DNA of 64,000 nt from Spirilliplanes yamanashiensis (GTDB lineage: Bacteria; Actinomycetota; Actinomycetes; Mycobacteriales; Micromonosporaceae), in NCBI RefSeq assembly GCF_016863475.1, contig NZ_BOOY01000025.1, positions 186,001 to 250,000 on the forward strand. Direction: 5' to 3'. The notes below the pieces were generated by a model that was not told where the DNA came from, made no database searches, and saw only the letters and a list, made by a program, of their open reading frames with translations. A program made the translations under genes and the position numbers. Position 1 is the first letter of the stretch. Every line of letters starts with the position of its first letter. Shown in pieces: positions 8,429 through 16,879 of this stretch.

Positions 8429-9661
8429 ATGGTCAGCGTCATTCCAGCGCGTGACACCGGAGGCCGGCAGGCCCCGGCGGTCTCGCCCGGGCACGGCTTT
8501 CGCGCCGACGTCCAGGCGCTGCGCGCCGTCGCCGTGCTGCTCGTGGTGCTCTACCACGCAGGCGTGCCGGGGCTCACCGGCGGCTTCATCGGCGTGGACG
8601 TCTTCTTCGTCATCTCCGGCTTCCTCATCACCGGGCTGCTCATCCGCGAGCAGGAGCGCACCGGCACCGTCTCGATCCTCGGCTTCTACGCCCGCCGGAT
8701 GCGGCGCATCATGCCCGCCGCGGCGCTCGTGCTCATCGCCACCGTCGTCGCCTCGTACCACTACCTCGGCTACATCCGCGGCGCCACCATCGCCGACGAC
8801 GCCGAGTACGCGGGCGGCTTCCTCGCCAACTTCCACTTCGGCGCCCAGGGCCGCGACTACCTCACCGCCCAGAGCGACCCGTCGACGCTCCAGCACTTCT
8901 GGTCGCTCGCCGTCGAGGAGCAGTTCTACGTCGTCTGGCCCGCCCTGTTCCTCGGGCTGGCGCTGCTGGTGACCAGGGCCCGCAGCCGCGCCCTGATGAT
9001 CGCGCCGATCGCCGTGCTGATGGCCGCGTCGTACGCCTGGTCCATCGTGTACACGGCGCAGAGCGCCACCGCCGCGTACTTCTCGCCGCTGACCCGCTTC
9101 TGCGAGCTGGCCGCCGGCGCGCTGCTCGCCGTCCTCGGTCCCGAGCTGGCCCGCATCGGCCGCCGGGTGGGCGCCGCGCTCACCGTCGTGGGCCTGGCCG
9201 GCATCGTCGCCACCGCGTTCCTGCTGACCACGGCGACGGCGTTCCCCGGCGCGATCGTCGCCGTCCCCGTGCTGGCCACCTGCCTGGTGCTCGCCGGCGG
9301 CGGCGCCGTCCGCGAGGGCAGCCTGCACCGGGCGCTCGCCGCGGCGCCCGTGCAGCAGATTGGGCTCTGGTCGTACTCGCTCTACCTGTGGCACTGGCCG
9401 CTGCTGACCATCGCCGAGCAGCACTGGGGCGACGAGCTCACCGGGCTGCACCGGGCCGGCCTGGTCGTGCTGGCCGTCGTGCTCGCCGCCCTCACCTACC
9501 GGCTGGTCGAGAACCCCGTCCGCAACGCCGCCGTGCTGCGCCGCCGCCCCGTGCTCAGCGTGCTCGTCGGGGTCGGGCTGATCCTGCTCGTCATCGCCGT
9601 CGCGGTGGCCGAGCTGAGCCTGCACCCGGCCGTCGTCCAGTCGCCCGCCCTCGGTTACTGA
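8429..9661 (+). CDS. Membrane acyltransferase 3 family protein (OafB/OatA-like)
   Basis: About 410 residues from ATG 8429, which follows an AGGGAG. The acyltransferase-3 hallmarks are clear: FRADVQALRAVAVLLVVLYH (catalytic-type His in the first membrane helix), GGFIGVDVFFVISGFLIT and the FYARRMRRIMPA loop, followed by hydrophobic segments up to the C-terminus. Such proteins move acetyl or other acyl groups across the membrane to exported glycans, peptidoglycan or natural products. In many relatives an SGNH domain is fused at the C-terminus; here the fusion is split and the SGNH domain is the separate lipoprotein 26 bases downstream. Target glycan unknown. Confidence 0.85.
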   Translation: MVSVIPARDTGGRQAPAVSPGHGFRADVQALRAVAVLLVVLYHAGVPGLTGGFIGVDVFFVISGFLITGLLIREQERTGTVSILGFYARRMRRIMPAAALVLIATVVASYHYLGYIRGATIADDAEYAGGFLANFHFGAQGRDYLTAQSDPSTLQHFWSLAVEEQFYVVWPALFLGLALLVTRARSRALMIAPIAVLMAASYAWSIVYTAQSATAAYFSPLTRFCELAAGALLAVLGPELARIGRRVGAALTVVGLAGIVATAFLLTTATAFPGAIVAVPVLATCLVLAGGGAVREGSLHRALAAAPVQQIGLWSYSLYLWHWPLLTIAEQHWGDELTGLHRAGLVVLAVVLAALTYRLVENPVRNAAVLRRRPVLSVLVGVGLILLVIAVAVAELSLHPAVVQSPALGY

Positions 9662-9687
9662 ACCCCACCGCAAAGGACACCGCCATC

Positions 9688-10683
9688 ATGCGTAAGCCCA
9701 CCCTCGTCGCGGCGTCGCTGGTCGTGCTGCTCGCCGTCTCGGCGTGCGGCCGCATCGGCGGCGCGGGCGACGCCCCGGCCGCCGCCCTCGACGCCGCCGG
9801 CAAGGCCCGCCGGCTCATCGAGCAGGAGGCCGCCACCCCCGGCGTCGCCGCCGAGCAGGTGCTCGGCCTGGTCAAGGCCGCCCCCGGCATCACGGCCGTG
9901 CCGGACGACCTGGTCGTGCCGGTCGCGGCCGCCCTGGAGGACGGCCCCACCGCCGGGTACGACGGCTGCCTCGCCGGCGAGGCCGAGACCACCGGCCAGG
10001 AGTGCGTGTACGGCGACCCGGCCGGCGCCCGTACCGTGGTGCTGTTCGGCGACTCGCACGCCGGCATGTGGCAGCCCGCCTTCGACGCCGCCGGCCGCCG
10101 CACCCACACGCGGGTCGTGCTGCTCGCCAAGCCCGCCTGCGCGGTGCCCGAGCTGCACTTCTGGCTGGAGACCGAGCAGCGTCCGAACACCGAGTGCGAC
10201 GACTACCGCGCCTGGGCGCTCGGCGAGATCGCCCGCGTCAAGCCGGACACCGTCGTCATGACCAGCCTGTTCACCGGCCCGCGCGACTTCGGCAAGAAGG
10301 ACATCTCCCAGCAGCAGTGGGAGCAGGGCCTGGCGAGGACCATCGCCAAGGTGAACGCCACCGGCGCGCAGGCCGTCGTGCTGGGCGACATGGCGTACCT
10401 GGAGCAGAGCGCGCCGGAGTGCCTCGCCGCGCACGACAGTGACGTCGCGGCGTGCGCCCGCCCGGCGAGCGAGGCCGTGCTGAGCGCGCACAACGCGGGC
10501 GAGGCCGCCGCCACCGAGAAGGCCGGCGGGCGGTACGTGGGCATCTCCGACTGGTTCTGCACCGACGTCTGCGAGCCCATCATCGGCAGGATGGTGGTCT
10601 ACCAGAACCAGTACCACATCAGCGCGGCCTACTCGCGGCACCTGTCCAAGGTGGTCGCCGACGCGGTCGGCATGACGGCCTGA
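9688..10683 (+). CDS. SGNH-domain lipoprotein, partner of the acyltransferase
   Basis: 331 residues from ATG 9688 (AAAGGA upstream). It has a lipoprotein signal ending at AVSACG, so it should sit on the outer face of the membrane. The SGNH block I serine is in VVLFGDSHAGMW. The C-terminal block that usually reads D-x-x-H is N-Q-Y-H here (VVYQNQYHISAAYS), so the histidine is kept but the aspartate is replaced by Asn. The gene lies 26 bases after the acyltransferase and probably forms an operon with it, completing the acyl transfer to a surface glycan that the membrane protein starts. Family assignment is good; activity with Asn is uncertain. Confidence 0.75.
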   Translation: MRKPTLVAASLVVLLAVSACGRIGGAGDAPAAALDAAGKARRLIEQEAATPGVAAEQVLGLVKAAPGITAVPDDLVVPVAAALEDGPTAGYDGCLAGEAETTGQECVYGDPAGARTVVLFGDSHAGMWQPAFDAAGRRTHTRVVLLAKPACAVPELHFWLETEQRPNTECDDYRAWALGEIARVKPDTVVMTSLFTGPRDFGKKDISQQQWEQGLARTIAKVNATGAQAVVLGDMAYLEQSAPECLAAHDSDVAACARPASEAVLSAHNAGEAAATEKAGGRYVGISDWFCTDVCEPIIGRMVVYQNQYHISAAYSRHLSKVVADAVGMTA

Positions 10684-10700
10684 CCCGTGCACGCCCGTCC

Positions 10701-10735
10701 GGCGGCCCGTCCCTGCGTGTCAGGGGCGGGCCGCC
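10701..10735. terminator. Bidirectional hairpin between convergent SGNH and TetR genes
   Basis: A 15-bp stem with one wobble pair (GGCGGCCCGTCCCTG against CAGGGGCGGGCCGCC) and a 5-base loop. It follows the SGNH gene by 17 bases and overlaps the stop of the convergent TetR gene. Confidence 0.75.
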
Positions 10736-11277
10736 GCCGGCACCAGCCGGGCGACCAGCGCGCGTACGTCGGCGCGCGACGGCGGCTCGGCCGTCGACAG
10801 CACCGCGTGCATCACCAGGCCCTCGATGGCGCCGTCGAGGCCGCGGGCGGTCAGCGGGTCGACGAACCGCTCCAGCACCGCCCGGCTGGCGCGCATCCAC
10901 GTCTCGGTCACGTCGCGCAGTGCCGGGTTGCGCAGCGCCGCCAGGTACAGCTCGTAGGCCACCGCCCAGTCGTGCCGGTCCGCGCCCGCGTCGCGGTGCA
11001 CCAGGTCGGTGACCGCGTCGACCAGGTCGTCGCGGGTGCGCACGCCGTCGAAGTGCCGGGCGTACACCGCGGACATGGTCGCGGCGTGCCGCCGGAACGC
11101 CTGTTCCAGCAGGTCGTCCAGGCCGGTGAAGTGGTACGTGAGCGAGCCCAGCGGCACGTCGGCCGCGGCGGCGATGCGCCGGTGCGTGGTGCCGGTGACG
11201 CCGTGTTCGGCGATGACGCCGATCGCCGCGTCGACGATGCGGGTCTTGCGGTCCGGGTCGTACCGGCGGGTGCTCAC
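10720..11277 (-). CDS. TetR-family transcriptional regulator
   Basis: 185 residues from GTG 11277, which overlaps the upstream acetyltransferase stop by four bases (GTGA). The N-terminal helix-turn-helix reads VIAEHGVTGTTHRRIAAAAD then VPLGSLTYHF, typical of TetR. The remainder is the variable ligand-binding domain. Co-transcription after a sugar O-acetyltransferase gene suggests it represses that operon. A TGTAC-N4-GTACA repeat at the operon's 5' end is a candidate operator. Ligand unknown. Confidence 0.85.
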   Translation of the reverse strand: MSTRRYDPDRKTRIVDAAIGVIAEHGVTGTTHRRIAAAADVPLGSLTYHFTGLDDLLEQAFRRHAATMSAVYARHFDGVRTRDDLVDAVTDLVHRDAGADRHDWAVAYELYLAALRNPALRDVTETWMRASRAVLERFVDPLTARGLDGAIEGLVMHAVLSTAEPPSRADVRALVARLVPAAARP

Positions 11278-11837
11278 GGGCCGGCGTCCCGCACCACCCG
11301 GGCCGGGCTGCCGTACGCCACGACGCCGGGCGGCAGGTCGCGGGTGACGACGGAGCCGGCGCCCACGACGGTGTCCGCCCCGATGGTCACGCCGGGGCAG
11401 ACGATGACGCCGCCGCCGAGCCACACGTTGTCACCGATCGTGATGGGCAGGGCGGCCTCCCACTTGTCGCGGCGCGGCCCGGGCTCCACCGGGTGGGTCG
11501 GCGTGAGCAACTGCACATGCGGCCCGATCTGCACGTCGTCGCCGATCGTCACGCGGGCCACGTCGAGGCAGACGAGCCCGAAGTTGGCGAACGTGCGCGC
11601 GCCGACGACGGTCTGGTAGCCGTAGTCGCAGCGGAACGGCGGCCGGATCTCGCTGCCCTCGCCGAAGGCGCCCAGCAGCTCCGTGAGCAGGGCGCGGCGC
11701 AGGTCGCCGTCGGTCGGGTCGGCGGTGTTGAGGCGGTGGGTGAGCGCCTGCGCGCGCAGCGCGTCGCGGGCCAGTTCGGGGTCGTCGGCGATGTACGGCT
11801 CGCCCGCGAGCATCCGCTCGCGCATGGACCGGGTCAT
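11274..11837 (-). CDS. Maltose/galactoside O-acetyltransferase-like hexapeptide transferase
   Basis: 187 residues from ATG 11837. The N-terminal Mac domain (MRERMLAGEPYIADDPEL) and the left-handed beta-helix hexapeptide repeats (VTIGDDVQIGPHVQL, LPITIGDNVWLGGG, VTIGADTVVGAGSVV) are those of maltose or galactoside acetyltransferases. The catalytic histidine is in LTPTHPVE. It would transfer acetyl from acetyl-CoA to a sugar hydroxyl in the cytoplasm, possibly for detoxifying non-metabolised sugars. No ribosome-binding site is visible and TACGCT lies where a -10 would give a leaderless message. It is followed by, and overlaps, a TetR regulator gene. Confidence 0.85.
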   Translation of the reverse strand: MTRSMRERMLAGEPYIADDPELARDALRAQALTHRLNTADPTDGDLRRALLTELLGAFGEGSEIRPPFRCDYGYQTVVGARTFANFGLVCLDVARVTIGDDVQIGPHVQLLTPTHPVEPGPRRDKWEAALPITIGDNVWLGGGVIVCPGVTIGADTVVGAGSVVTRDLPPGVVAYGSPARVVRDAGP

Positions 11838-11838
11838 G

Positions 11839-11852
11839 TGTACAAGCGTACA
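11839..11852. promoter_or_regulatory. Inverted repeat at the acetyltransferase/TetR promoter
   Basis: TGTAC-AAGC-GTACA lies immediately upstream of the acetyltransferase start codon and overlaps the presumed -10 (TACGCT on the minus strand). It is a plausible operator for the co-transcribed TetR protein. Confidence 0.45.
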
Positions 11853-12056
11853 TAATCCGCCCTCGTCACGCCCTCGCAAGATCCCGTGCATCGGCCGGAC
11901 ACAATCGGCCCGTCCGGTGACCGAGCGCACAGGCGCTCAGCTTGTGAGCGCCTCCGCGCGGGCCATAACTTGATCGCGATCGCGCTCATCCCCTCCCATC
12001 CACCCCGCTCGTGCGGGCGTTCCCGCCTGCCCGAAAACTCCCCGGGAGCACCCCCC

Positions 12057-15000
12057 ATGACGCTGCGCCGCGGCGCCCTCGCCGCCCTCGTCACCGCAGG
12101 TTTCCTCGTCGCCCCGGCGGCCCCCGCCGCCGCCGGCCCCGCCCCCGCGCCCGCCGCCCCGGCGTCCACCACCGCCGCACCCGCCGGCGCCGGCGTCACC
12201 CTGGTGACCGGCGACCGGGTGCGGCTGGCCGGCGACCGCGTCGTCGTCGAGCCCGCCAAGGGCCGCGAGCGCATCGGCTTCGCCCGCTGGACCAGCCGCG
12301 GCGACACCTACGTCGTGCCCGCCGACGCGCTCGCCCTCACCGGCGCCGGCCGCGTCGACCGGCGCCTGTTCAACATCACCCAGCTCGTCGCCCACGGGTT
12401 CGACGACCGGTCCCGCGCCGACCTGCCGCTCGTCGTCACCACCAGCCGGCCGTCGGCGGTGCCCGGCGTCACCCGGGCCTTCCCGCGTGCCGGCGCCGCC
12501 GCCGTGCGCACCCGCAAGGCCGATGCGCCGCGGCTGTGGTCCACCGTCCGGGCCGGGGGCGCCGTCCAGCGGCTCGCCCTCGACGGGCCGGTGCGGGCCC
12601 AGCTCGACCGCAGCGTGACGCAGATCGGCGCGCCGGTGGCGTGGCGGGCCGGGCTGACCGGCAAGGGCGTCACCGTCGCCGTCGTCGACTCCGGTGTGGA
12701 CGCCCGCCACCCCGACCTCGCCGACGCCGTCGCCGACGCCGTCGACCTGTCCGGCGACGGCACCGGCGACGCCTACGGCCACGGCACCCACGTGGCGTCC
12801 ATCCTCGCCGGCAGCGGCGCCGCCCGCGGCGGCGAGTACCGCGGCGTCGCGCCCGACGCCCGGCTGCTCGACGTGAAGGTGCTGGGCGACGACGGCTCCG
12901 GCAGCGAGTCCGGCATCCTCGCCGGGCTGGAGTACGCCGCCACGCACGGCGCGGACGTCGTCAACGTCAGCCTCGGCATCGACTTCAGCGCCGACGGCGC
13001 CGACGTGCTGTCCGCCGCCGTCGACCGGCTCACCGAGCGGACCGGCGCGCTGTTCGTGGTCGCCGCCGGCAACAACGGGCCCACCGCCGGCACCATCGGC
13101 AGCCCCGCCGCGGCCGCGTCCGCGCTGACCGTCGGCGCGGTCGACCGCGACGACAGCCTCGCCTGGTTCTCCGCCCGCGGCCCGCGGCACCACAACTCCG
13201 GCATCAAGCCCGACCTGACCGCCCCCGGCGTCGGCATCGTCGCCGCGCTCACCGGCGCGGGCGGCACCGACGGCCCGTACACCGCCATGTCCGGCACCTC
13301 GATGGCCGCGCCGCACGTGGCCGGCGCCGCCGCCCTGCTCGCGCAGGCCCACCCCGGCTGGTCCGCCGCGCAGCTCAAGGCCGCCCTCATGGGCACCGCC
13401 GTGCCGAGCCCCGGCGCGACCGTCTACGAGCAGGGCGCCGGGCGCGCCGACCTGGCCCGCGCCACCGCCCAGCGGGTGTTCGCGTCCGCCGCCTCCATCG
13501 ACGTCGGCGTGGCCGCCTGGCCGCACGCCGACGACGCCCCGGTGCGCCGCCCGGTCACCTTCACCAACACCGGCGACGCACCGGCCACCGTGGACCTCGC
13601 GTTCGACGTGCGCGACCCGGCCGGGGCGCCCGCCCCGGCGGGCATGTTCGCCGCCGACCCGCCCCGGCTCACCGTCCCGGCCGGCGGCAGCGCCACCGCG
13701 ACCGTCATCGTCGACACCCGCGACCCCGAGGCCCCGACCGGCGTGTACGGCGGCGTGCTCACCGCCGCCGGCCTGCGCATCCCCGTCGGCGTCGACGTGG
13801 AGGCCGAGCGCTACGACGTCGCCGTGCAGGTGCGCGGCCGGCGCGGCGAGGCCACCGCCGACTACGGCCTGCGCCTGACCAACCTCGACACCCTCGCCGA
13901 GTACACGCCGTACGCGCCGTCCGGCCGGGTCGTCGCCCGGGTGCCGCACGGCCGCTACCGGCTCGACACGTTCGTGCGCAGCGGCGCCGAGACGGTCATC
14001 GGCATCGAGCCGGAACTCGTCGTCGACCGCGACCGCGCCGTCACGGTCAGCGGCGCCGACGGCCACACCGTCGACCTGCGCGTCGAGCGCCCCGGCGCCC
14101 GCGTCGGCACCGCCTGGCTCGGCTTCGACAGCGTCTCCACCGGCGGCGTGCCGCTCGGCTACGGCTGGATCGGCGGCCAGGAGGCGTTCGGCTCGGTGTA
14201 CGTGCGCCCGTCGGAGACCGCCGCGCCGGGCCGGTTCACGTTCACCGCCGAGGCGTCGCTGGCCCAGCCGTCCCACGACGGCGCGTTCCGGGACAGCCCC
14301 TACCTGTACAACGTGCGCGCCGTGACCGACGGGCGCGTGCCGGCCGGCGTGGCCCGGGTGTTCGCCGACGCCGAGCTGGCCCGGGTGGACGCCACCCTCG
14401 CCGCGGCCGCCCCGGGCCGCACCGGCGTGCGGGGCATCGTCGAGCGCGACCTGCCCGCCACGCTCACGGAGTTCTACACCCCGGGCCACGTCTGGTACCC
14501 GGACTTCGCCCAGTACGGCCCGCGCGGCCGCGAGCACCTGACCGCCGCCCCGGCCCGCGTGTACGCCGCCGGCCAGGTGACCCGGGAGACGTGGAACGGG
14601 GCCGTCTTCGGCCCGTCGCTGCCGGTGCGCCCGGGCCGGCTGTTCCTCGCCGAGCGGGTCGGCGACCAGATCTCCGTCGGCGTGCCGATGTTCGCCGACG
14701 GCGCCGTCGACCACACCGGCCACCCGGGCGCGGTCCGCAGCCAGTCCACGGAGCTGTACGCCGGCGACCGGCTGGTCGGCACGTACCCGCTGGCCGGGCA
14801 GGGCTACTTCCCGGTGCCGTCCACCCCGGGCGAGTACCGGCTGCGCAGCGAGCTGACCCAGGCGGGCGCCGACACGTCGACCTCCGTGACGGCCGACTGG
14901 ACGTTCAGCTCGGCGCCCGCGCCCGGCGTGACGAACGTGCCGCTGCTGGCCGTCCGGTTCGCGCCGGTGCTGGACGGGCGCAACGCGGCGCCCGGCGGCG

Positions 15001-15254
15001 CGTTCTCGTTCGCGGCGGCGGTGCAGCGCAACGGCGACGGCATCGTGGGCGCGGGCGTGACGCTGGCGGTCGACGCGTCCACCGACGACGGCGCGACGTG
15101 GGCGCCGGCCGCGCTGGCCCGCACCGGCGACGGCTGGACCGTGACGGTGACCCACCCGGCCGGCGCGGCGTTCGTGTCGCTGCGGGCGACCGCGCGGGAC
15201 ACCGCCGGCAACGCGGTCACCCAGACGATCCTGCGGGCGTACGCGGTCAGGTGA
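12057..15254 (+). CDS. Large secreted S8-family (subtilisin-like) serine protease
   Basis: About 1065 residues from ATG 12057 with GGGAG eight bases upstream. A signal peptide (residues 1-30) and an Ala/Pro-rich propeptide precede the catalytic domain at roughly 200-470. The triad is complete: Asp in VTVAVVDSGVD, His in GHGTHVASI, oxyanion Asn in VAAGNNG, Ser in MSGTSMAAPHVAG. The remaining 600 residues have no catalytic motif and look like beta-sandwich modules. Size and order match large subtilases of actinomycetes. Its last eight bases overlap the end of the convergent oxidoreductase gene. It is probably an exported protease for nutrient scavenging or envelope processing. Confidence 0.9.
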   Translation: MTLRRGALAALVTAGFLVAPAAPAAAGPAPAPAAPASTTAAPAGAGVTLVTGDRVRLAGDRVVVEPAKGRERIGFARWTSRGDTYVVPADALALTGAGRVDRRLFNITQLVAHGFDDRSRADLPLVVTTSRPSAVPGVTRAFPRAGAAAVRTRKADAPRLWSTVRAGGAVQRLALDGPVRAQLDRSVTQIGAPVAWRAGLTGKGVTVAVVDSGVDARHPDLADAVADAVDLSGDGTGDAYGHGTHVASILAGSGAARGGEYRGVAPDARLLDVKVLGDDGSGSESGILAGLEYAATHGADVVNVSLGIDFSADGADVLSAAVDRLTERTGALFVVAAGNNGPTAGTIGSPAAAASALTVGAVDRDDSLAWFSARGPRHHNSGIKPDLTAPGVGIVAALTGAGGTDGPYTAMSGTSMAAPHVAGAAALLAQAHPGWSAAQLKAALMGTAVPSPGATVYEQGAGRADLARATAQRVFASAASIDVGVAAWPHADDAPVRRPVTFTNTGDAPATVDLAFDVRDPAGAPAPAGMFAADPPRLTVPAGGSATATVIVDTRDPEAPTGVYGGVLTAAGLRIPVGVDVEAERYDVAVQVRGRRGEATADYGLRLTNLDTLAEYTPYAPSGRVVARVPHGRYRLDTFVRSGAETVIGIEPELVVDRDRAVTVSGADGHTVDLRVERPGARVGTAWLGFDSVSTGGVPLGYGWIGGQEAFGSVYVRPSETAAPGRFTFTAEASLAQPSHDGAFRDSPYLYNVRAVTDGRVPAGVARVFADAELARVDATLAAAAPGRTGVRGIVERDLPATLTEFYTPGHVWYPDFAQYGPRGREHLTAAPARVYAAGQVTRETWNGAVFGPSLPVRPGRLFLAERVGDQISVGVPMFADGAVDHTGHPGAVRSQSTELYAGDRLVGTYPLAGQGYFPVPSTPGEYRLRSELTQAGADTSTSVTADWTFSSAPAPGVTNVPLLAVRFAPVLDGRNAAPGGAFSFAAAVQRNGDGIVGAGVTLAVDASTDDGATWAPAALARTGDGWTVTVTHPAGAAFVSLRATARDTAGNAVTQTILRAYAVR

Positions 15255-16272
15255 GCAGGTCGCGCACCCGCGGCAGCACCTCGGTGCCGTACAGCCGGAT
15301 GGCCTCCAGCTGCGCCTCGTGCGGCAGGGTGCCGTGCGAGTACTTGAGGTCGAACCGCTGCACGCCCAGGGCCCGGACCGTGGCCGCGACCTTCGCGGCC
15401 ACGGTCTCGGGCGAGCCCACGTGCCAGGCGCCCTCGGCGATGTCGGCCTCGAAGCGCTGCCGGTTCGGCGGCGGCCAGCCGCGCTCGCGGCCGATCCGGG
15501 TGAGCATCGCCCGGGCGTGCGGCCACAGGGTGTCGACCGCCTCGGCGTCGGTGGCGGCGACGAAGCCGGGGGAGTGCACCGCCACCGGCAGCGGGTCGCG
15601 CCCGAACTCCTTCAGCGCCCGGTGGTACAGCTCCACGTACGGGGCGAACCGCTCCGGTGCGCCGCCGATGATGGCCAGCACCAGCGGGAAGCCGTACTGC
15701 GCGGCGCGGACCACCGACTCGGGGCTGCCGCCGACGCCGATCCAGGTGGTGATGCGCCCGGACTCGGTCTTCGGGTAGACGTGCTGCTCCTTCAGCGGCG
15801 GGCGGACCGTGCCCTCCCAGGTGACGGCGTCCTCGGTGAGCAGGTGCGCCATCAGGTCGGCCTTCTCGGCGAACAGCCGGTCGTAGTCGGCCAGGTCGTA
15901 GCCGAACAGCGGGAACGACTCGGTGAACGAGCCGCGCCCGAGGATGATCTCTGCGCGCCCGCCGGACACCGCGTCGAGCGTGGCGAACCGCTCGAACACC
16001 CGCACCGGGTCGTCCGAGCTGAGCACCGTCACGGCGGTCCCGAGCCGGATCCGCGTCGTGCGCCCCGCGACGGCGGCCAGCACGATCTCGGGCGCCGACA
16101 CGGCGAAGTCGTCGCGGTGGTGCTCACCGACCCCGAACGCGTCCAGCCCCACCTCCTCGGCCAGCACGGCCTGGTCGACGACGTTGCGGATCACCTCGGC
16201 GTAGCCGAGCCGCCTGCCGTCGGGCCCGACGCTGACGTCGCCGAACGTGTCGACACCGAACTGCACGGTCAT
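15247..16272 (-). CDS. Luciferase-like (LLM class) flavin-dependent oxidoreductase
   Basis: 341 residues from ATG 16272, preceded by GAGGAGG. The bacterial-luciferase TIM-barrel pattern is visible: VQFGVDTFGDVS, LDAFGVGEHHRDDF, TTRIRLGTAVTVLSSDDPVR, GRAEIILGRGSF and TTWIGVGGSPESVVRAA. Members use reduced FMN or F420 for monooxygenation or hydride transfer; the sequence alone does not settle which. It stands alone, convergent with the subtilase and divergent from the Nudix gene, so its substrate cannot be deduced from context. Confidence 0.8.
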   Translation of the reverse strand: MTVQFGVDTFGDVSVGPDGRRLGYAEVIRNVVDQAVLAEEVGLDAFGVGEHHRDDFAVSAPEIVLAAVAGRTTRIRLGTAVTVLSSDDPVRVFERFATLDAVSGGRAEIILGRGSFTESFPLFGYDLADYDRLFAEKADLMAHLLTEDAVTWEGTVRPPLKEQHVYPKTESGRITTWIGVGGSPESVVRAAQYGFPLVLAIIGGAPERFAPYVELYHRALKEFGRDPLPVAVHSPGFVAATDAEAVDTLWPHARAMLTRIGRERGWPPPNRQRFEADIAEGAWHVGSPETVAAKVAATVRALGVQRFDLKYSHGTLPHEAQLEAIRLYGTEVLPRVRDLLT

Positions 16273-16361
16273 GACCGCCTCCTCGCTTGACGGACCTGCC
16301 AACGCCGCCGCCCCCGGCGATGTTCCGCCACCCGGCGGGCTCCGGCGGGCAGGATCGGGGG

Positions 16362-16799
16362 GTGACCGAGCACCCGCTGTCGCGCGCCGAGTTCGACGCC
16401 GTCTACGCCCGCGTGCCGCGGCTGACCGTCGAGGTGGTGCTGCGCGGCGCGGCCGGGGTGGTGCTGACGCGGCGGTCGGTCGAGCCGGCCCGCGGGCTGT
16501 GGCACCTGCCGGGCGGCACCGTCCACTTCGGTGAGCCGGTGACGGCGGCGGTGCGCCGGGTGGCGCGCGCGGAGCTGGGCGTCGACGTGCTGGTGGGGGC
16601 GCTGCTGGGCTGGATCGAGTATCCGGGCCTGCACGCCGCGGGTTACCCGGGCTGGCCGGTGGGGCTGGCGTTCGCGGCGACCCTGGACGGCGGCGTGCCG
16701 GTGGCGGCGGACCAGGCGGACGCGGTCGGGTGGTTCCGGTCCGTGCCGCCCGACACGCTCGCCGAGCAGGCCGCGTTCCTGCGAAATCTGGGCATCTAG
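16362..16799 (+). CDS. Nudix-fold protein with a degenerate Nudix box
   Basis: 145 residues from GTG 16362; an in-frame ATG at 16320 is the alternative. LWHLPGGTVHFGE and RRVARAELGV align with the Nudix box Gx5Ex7REUxEExGU, but the REU glutamate is Val and the first Glu of the EE pair is Ala. The box has therefore lost two of its conserved acidic positions. GDP-mannose mannosyl hydrolase-like Nudix proteins also have altered boxes, so it may still hydrolyse a nucleotide sugar, or may be a non-catalytic binder. Confidence 0.65.
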   Translation: MTEHPLSRAEFDAVYARVPRLTVEVVLRGAAGVVLTRRSVEPARGLWHLPGGTVHFGEPVTAAVRRVARAELGVDVLVGALLGWIEYPGLHAAGYPGWPVGLAFAATLDGGVPVAADQADAVGWFRSVPPDTLAEQAAFLRNLGI

Positions 16800-16879
16800 C
16801 TGCGGCACCTCATACTTTCGGTCAGAATGATCGACCGGTCGTCTAGGCAACGCTGGGATGATCGGGTAGGGTCCCCGCT

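Noticed and set aside
11937-15155. 1072-codon minus-strand frame opposite the subtilase
   Set aside because: Gly/Val/Arg-rich antisense shadow of a high-GC gene; the plus strand has an intact catalytic triad.
12011-15778. 1255-codon plus frame overlapping the subtilase
   Set aside because: Arg/Pro-rich frame shifted from the real protease; no domain or start signal.
16841-16869. SigB-type promoter GTCT...GGGTAG before the sigma gene
   Set aside because: The -10-like GGGTAG is suggestive, but the spacing of 19 bases and weak -35 are too poor to list as a feature.
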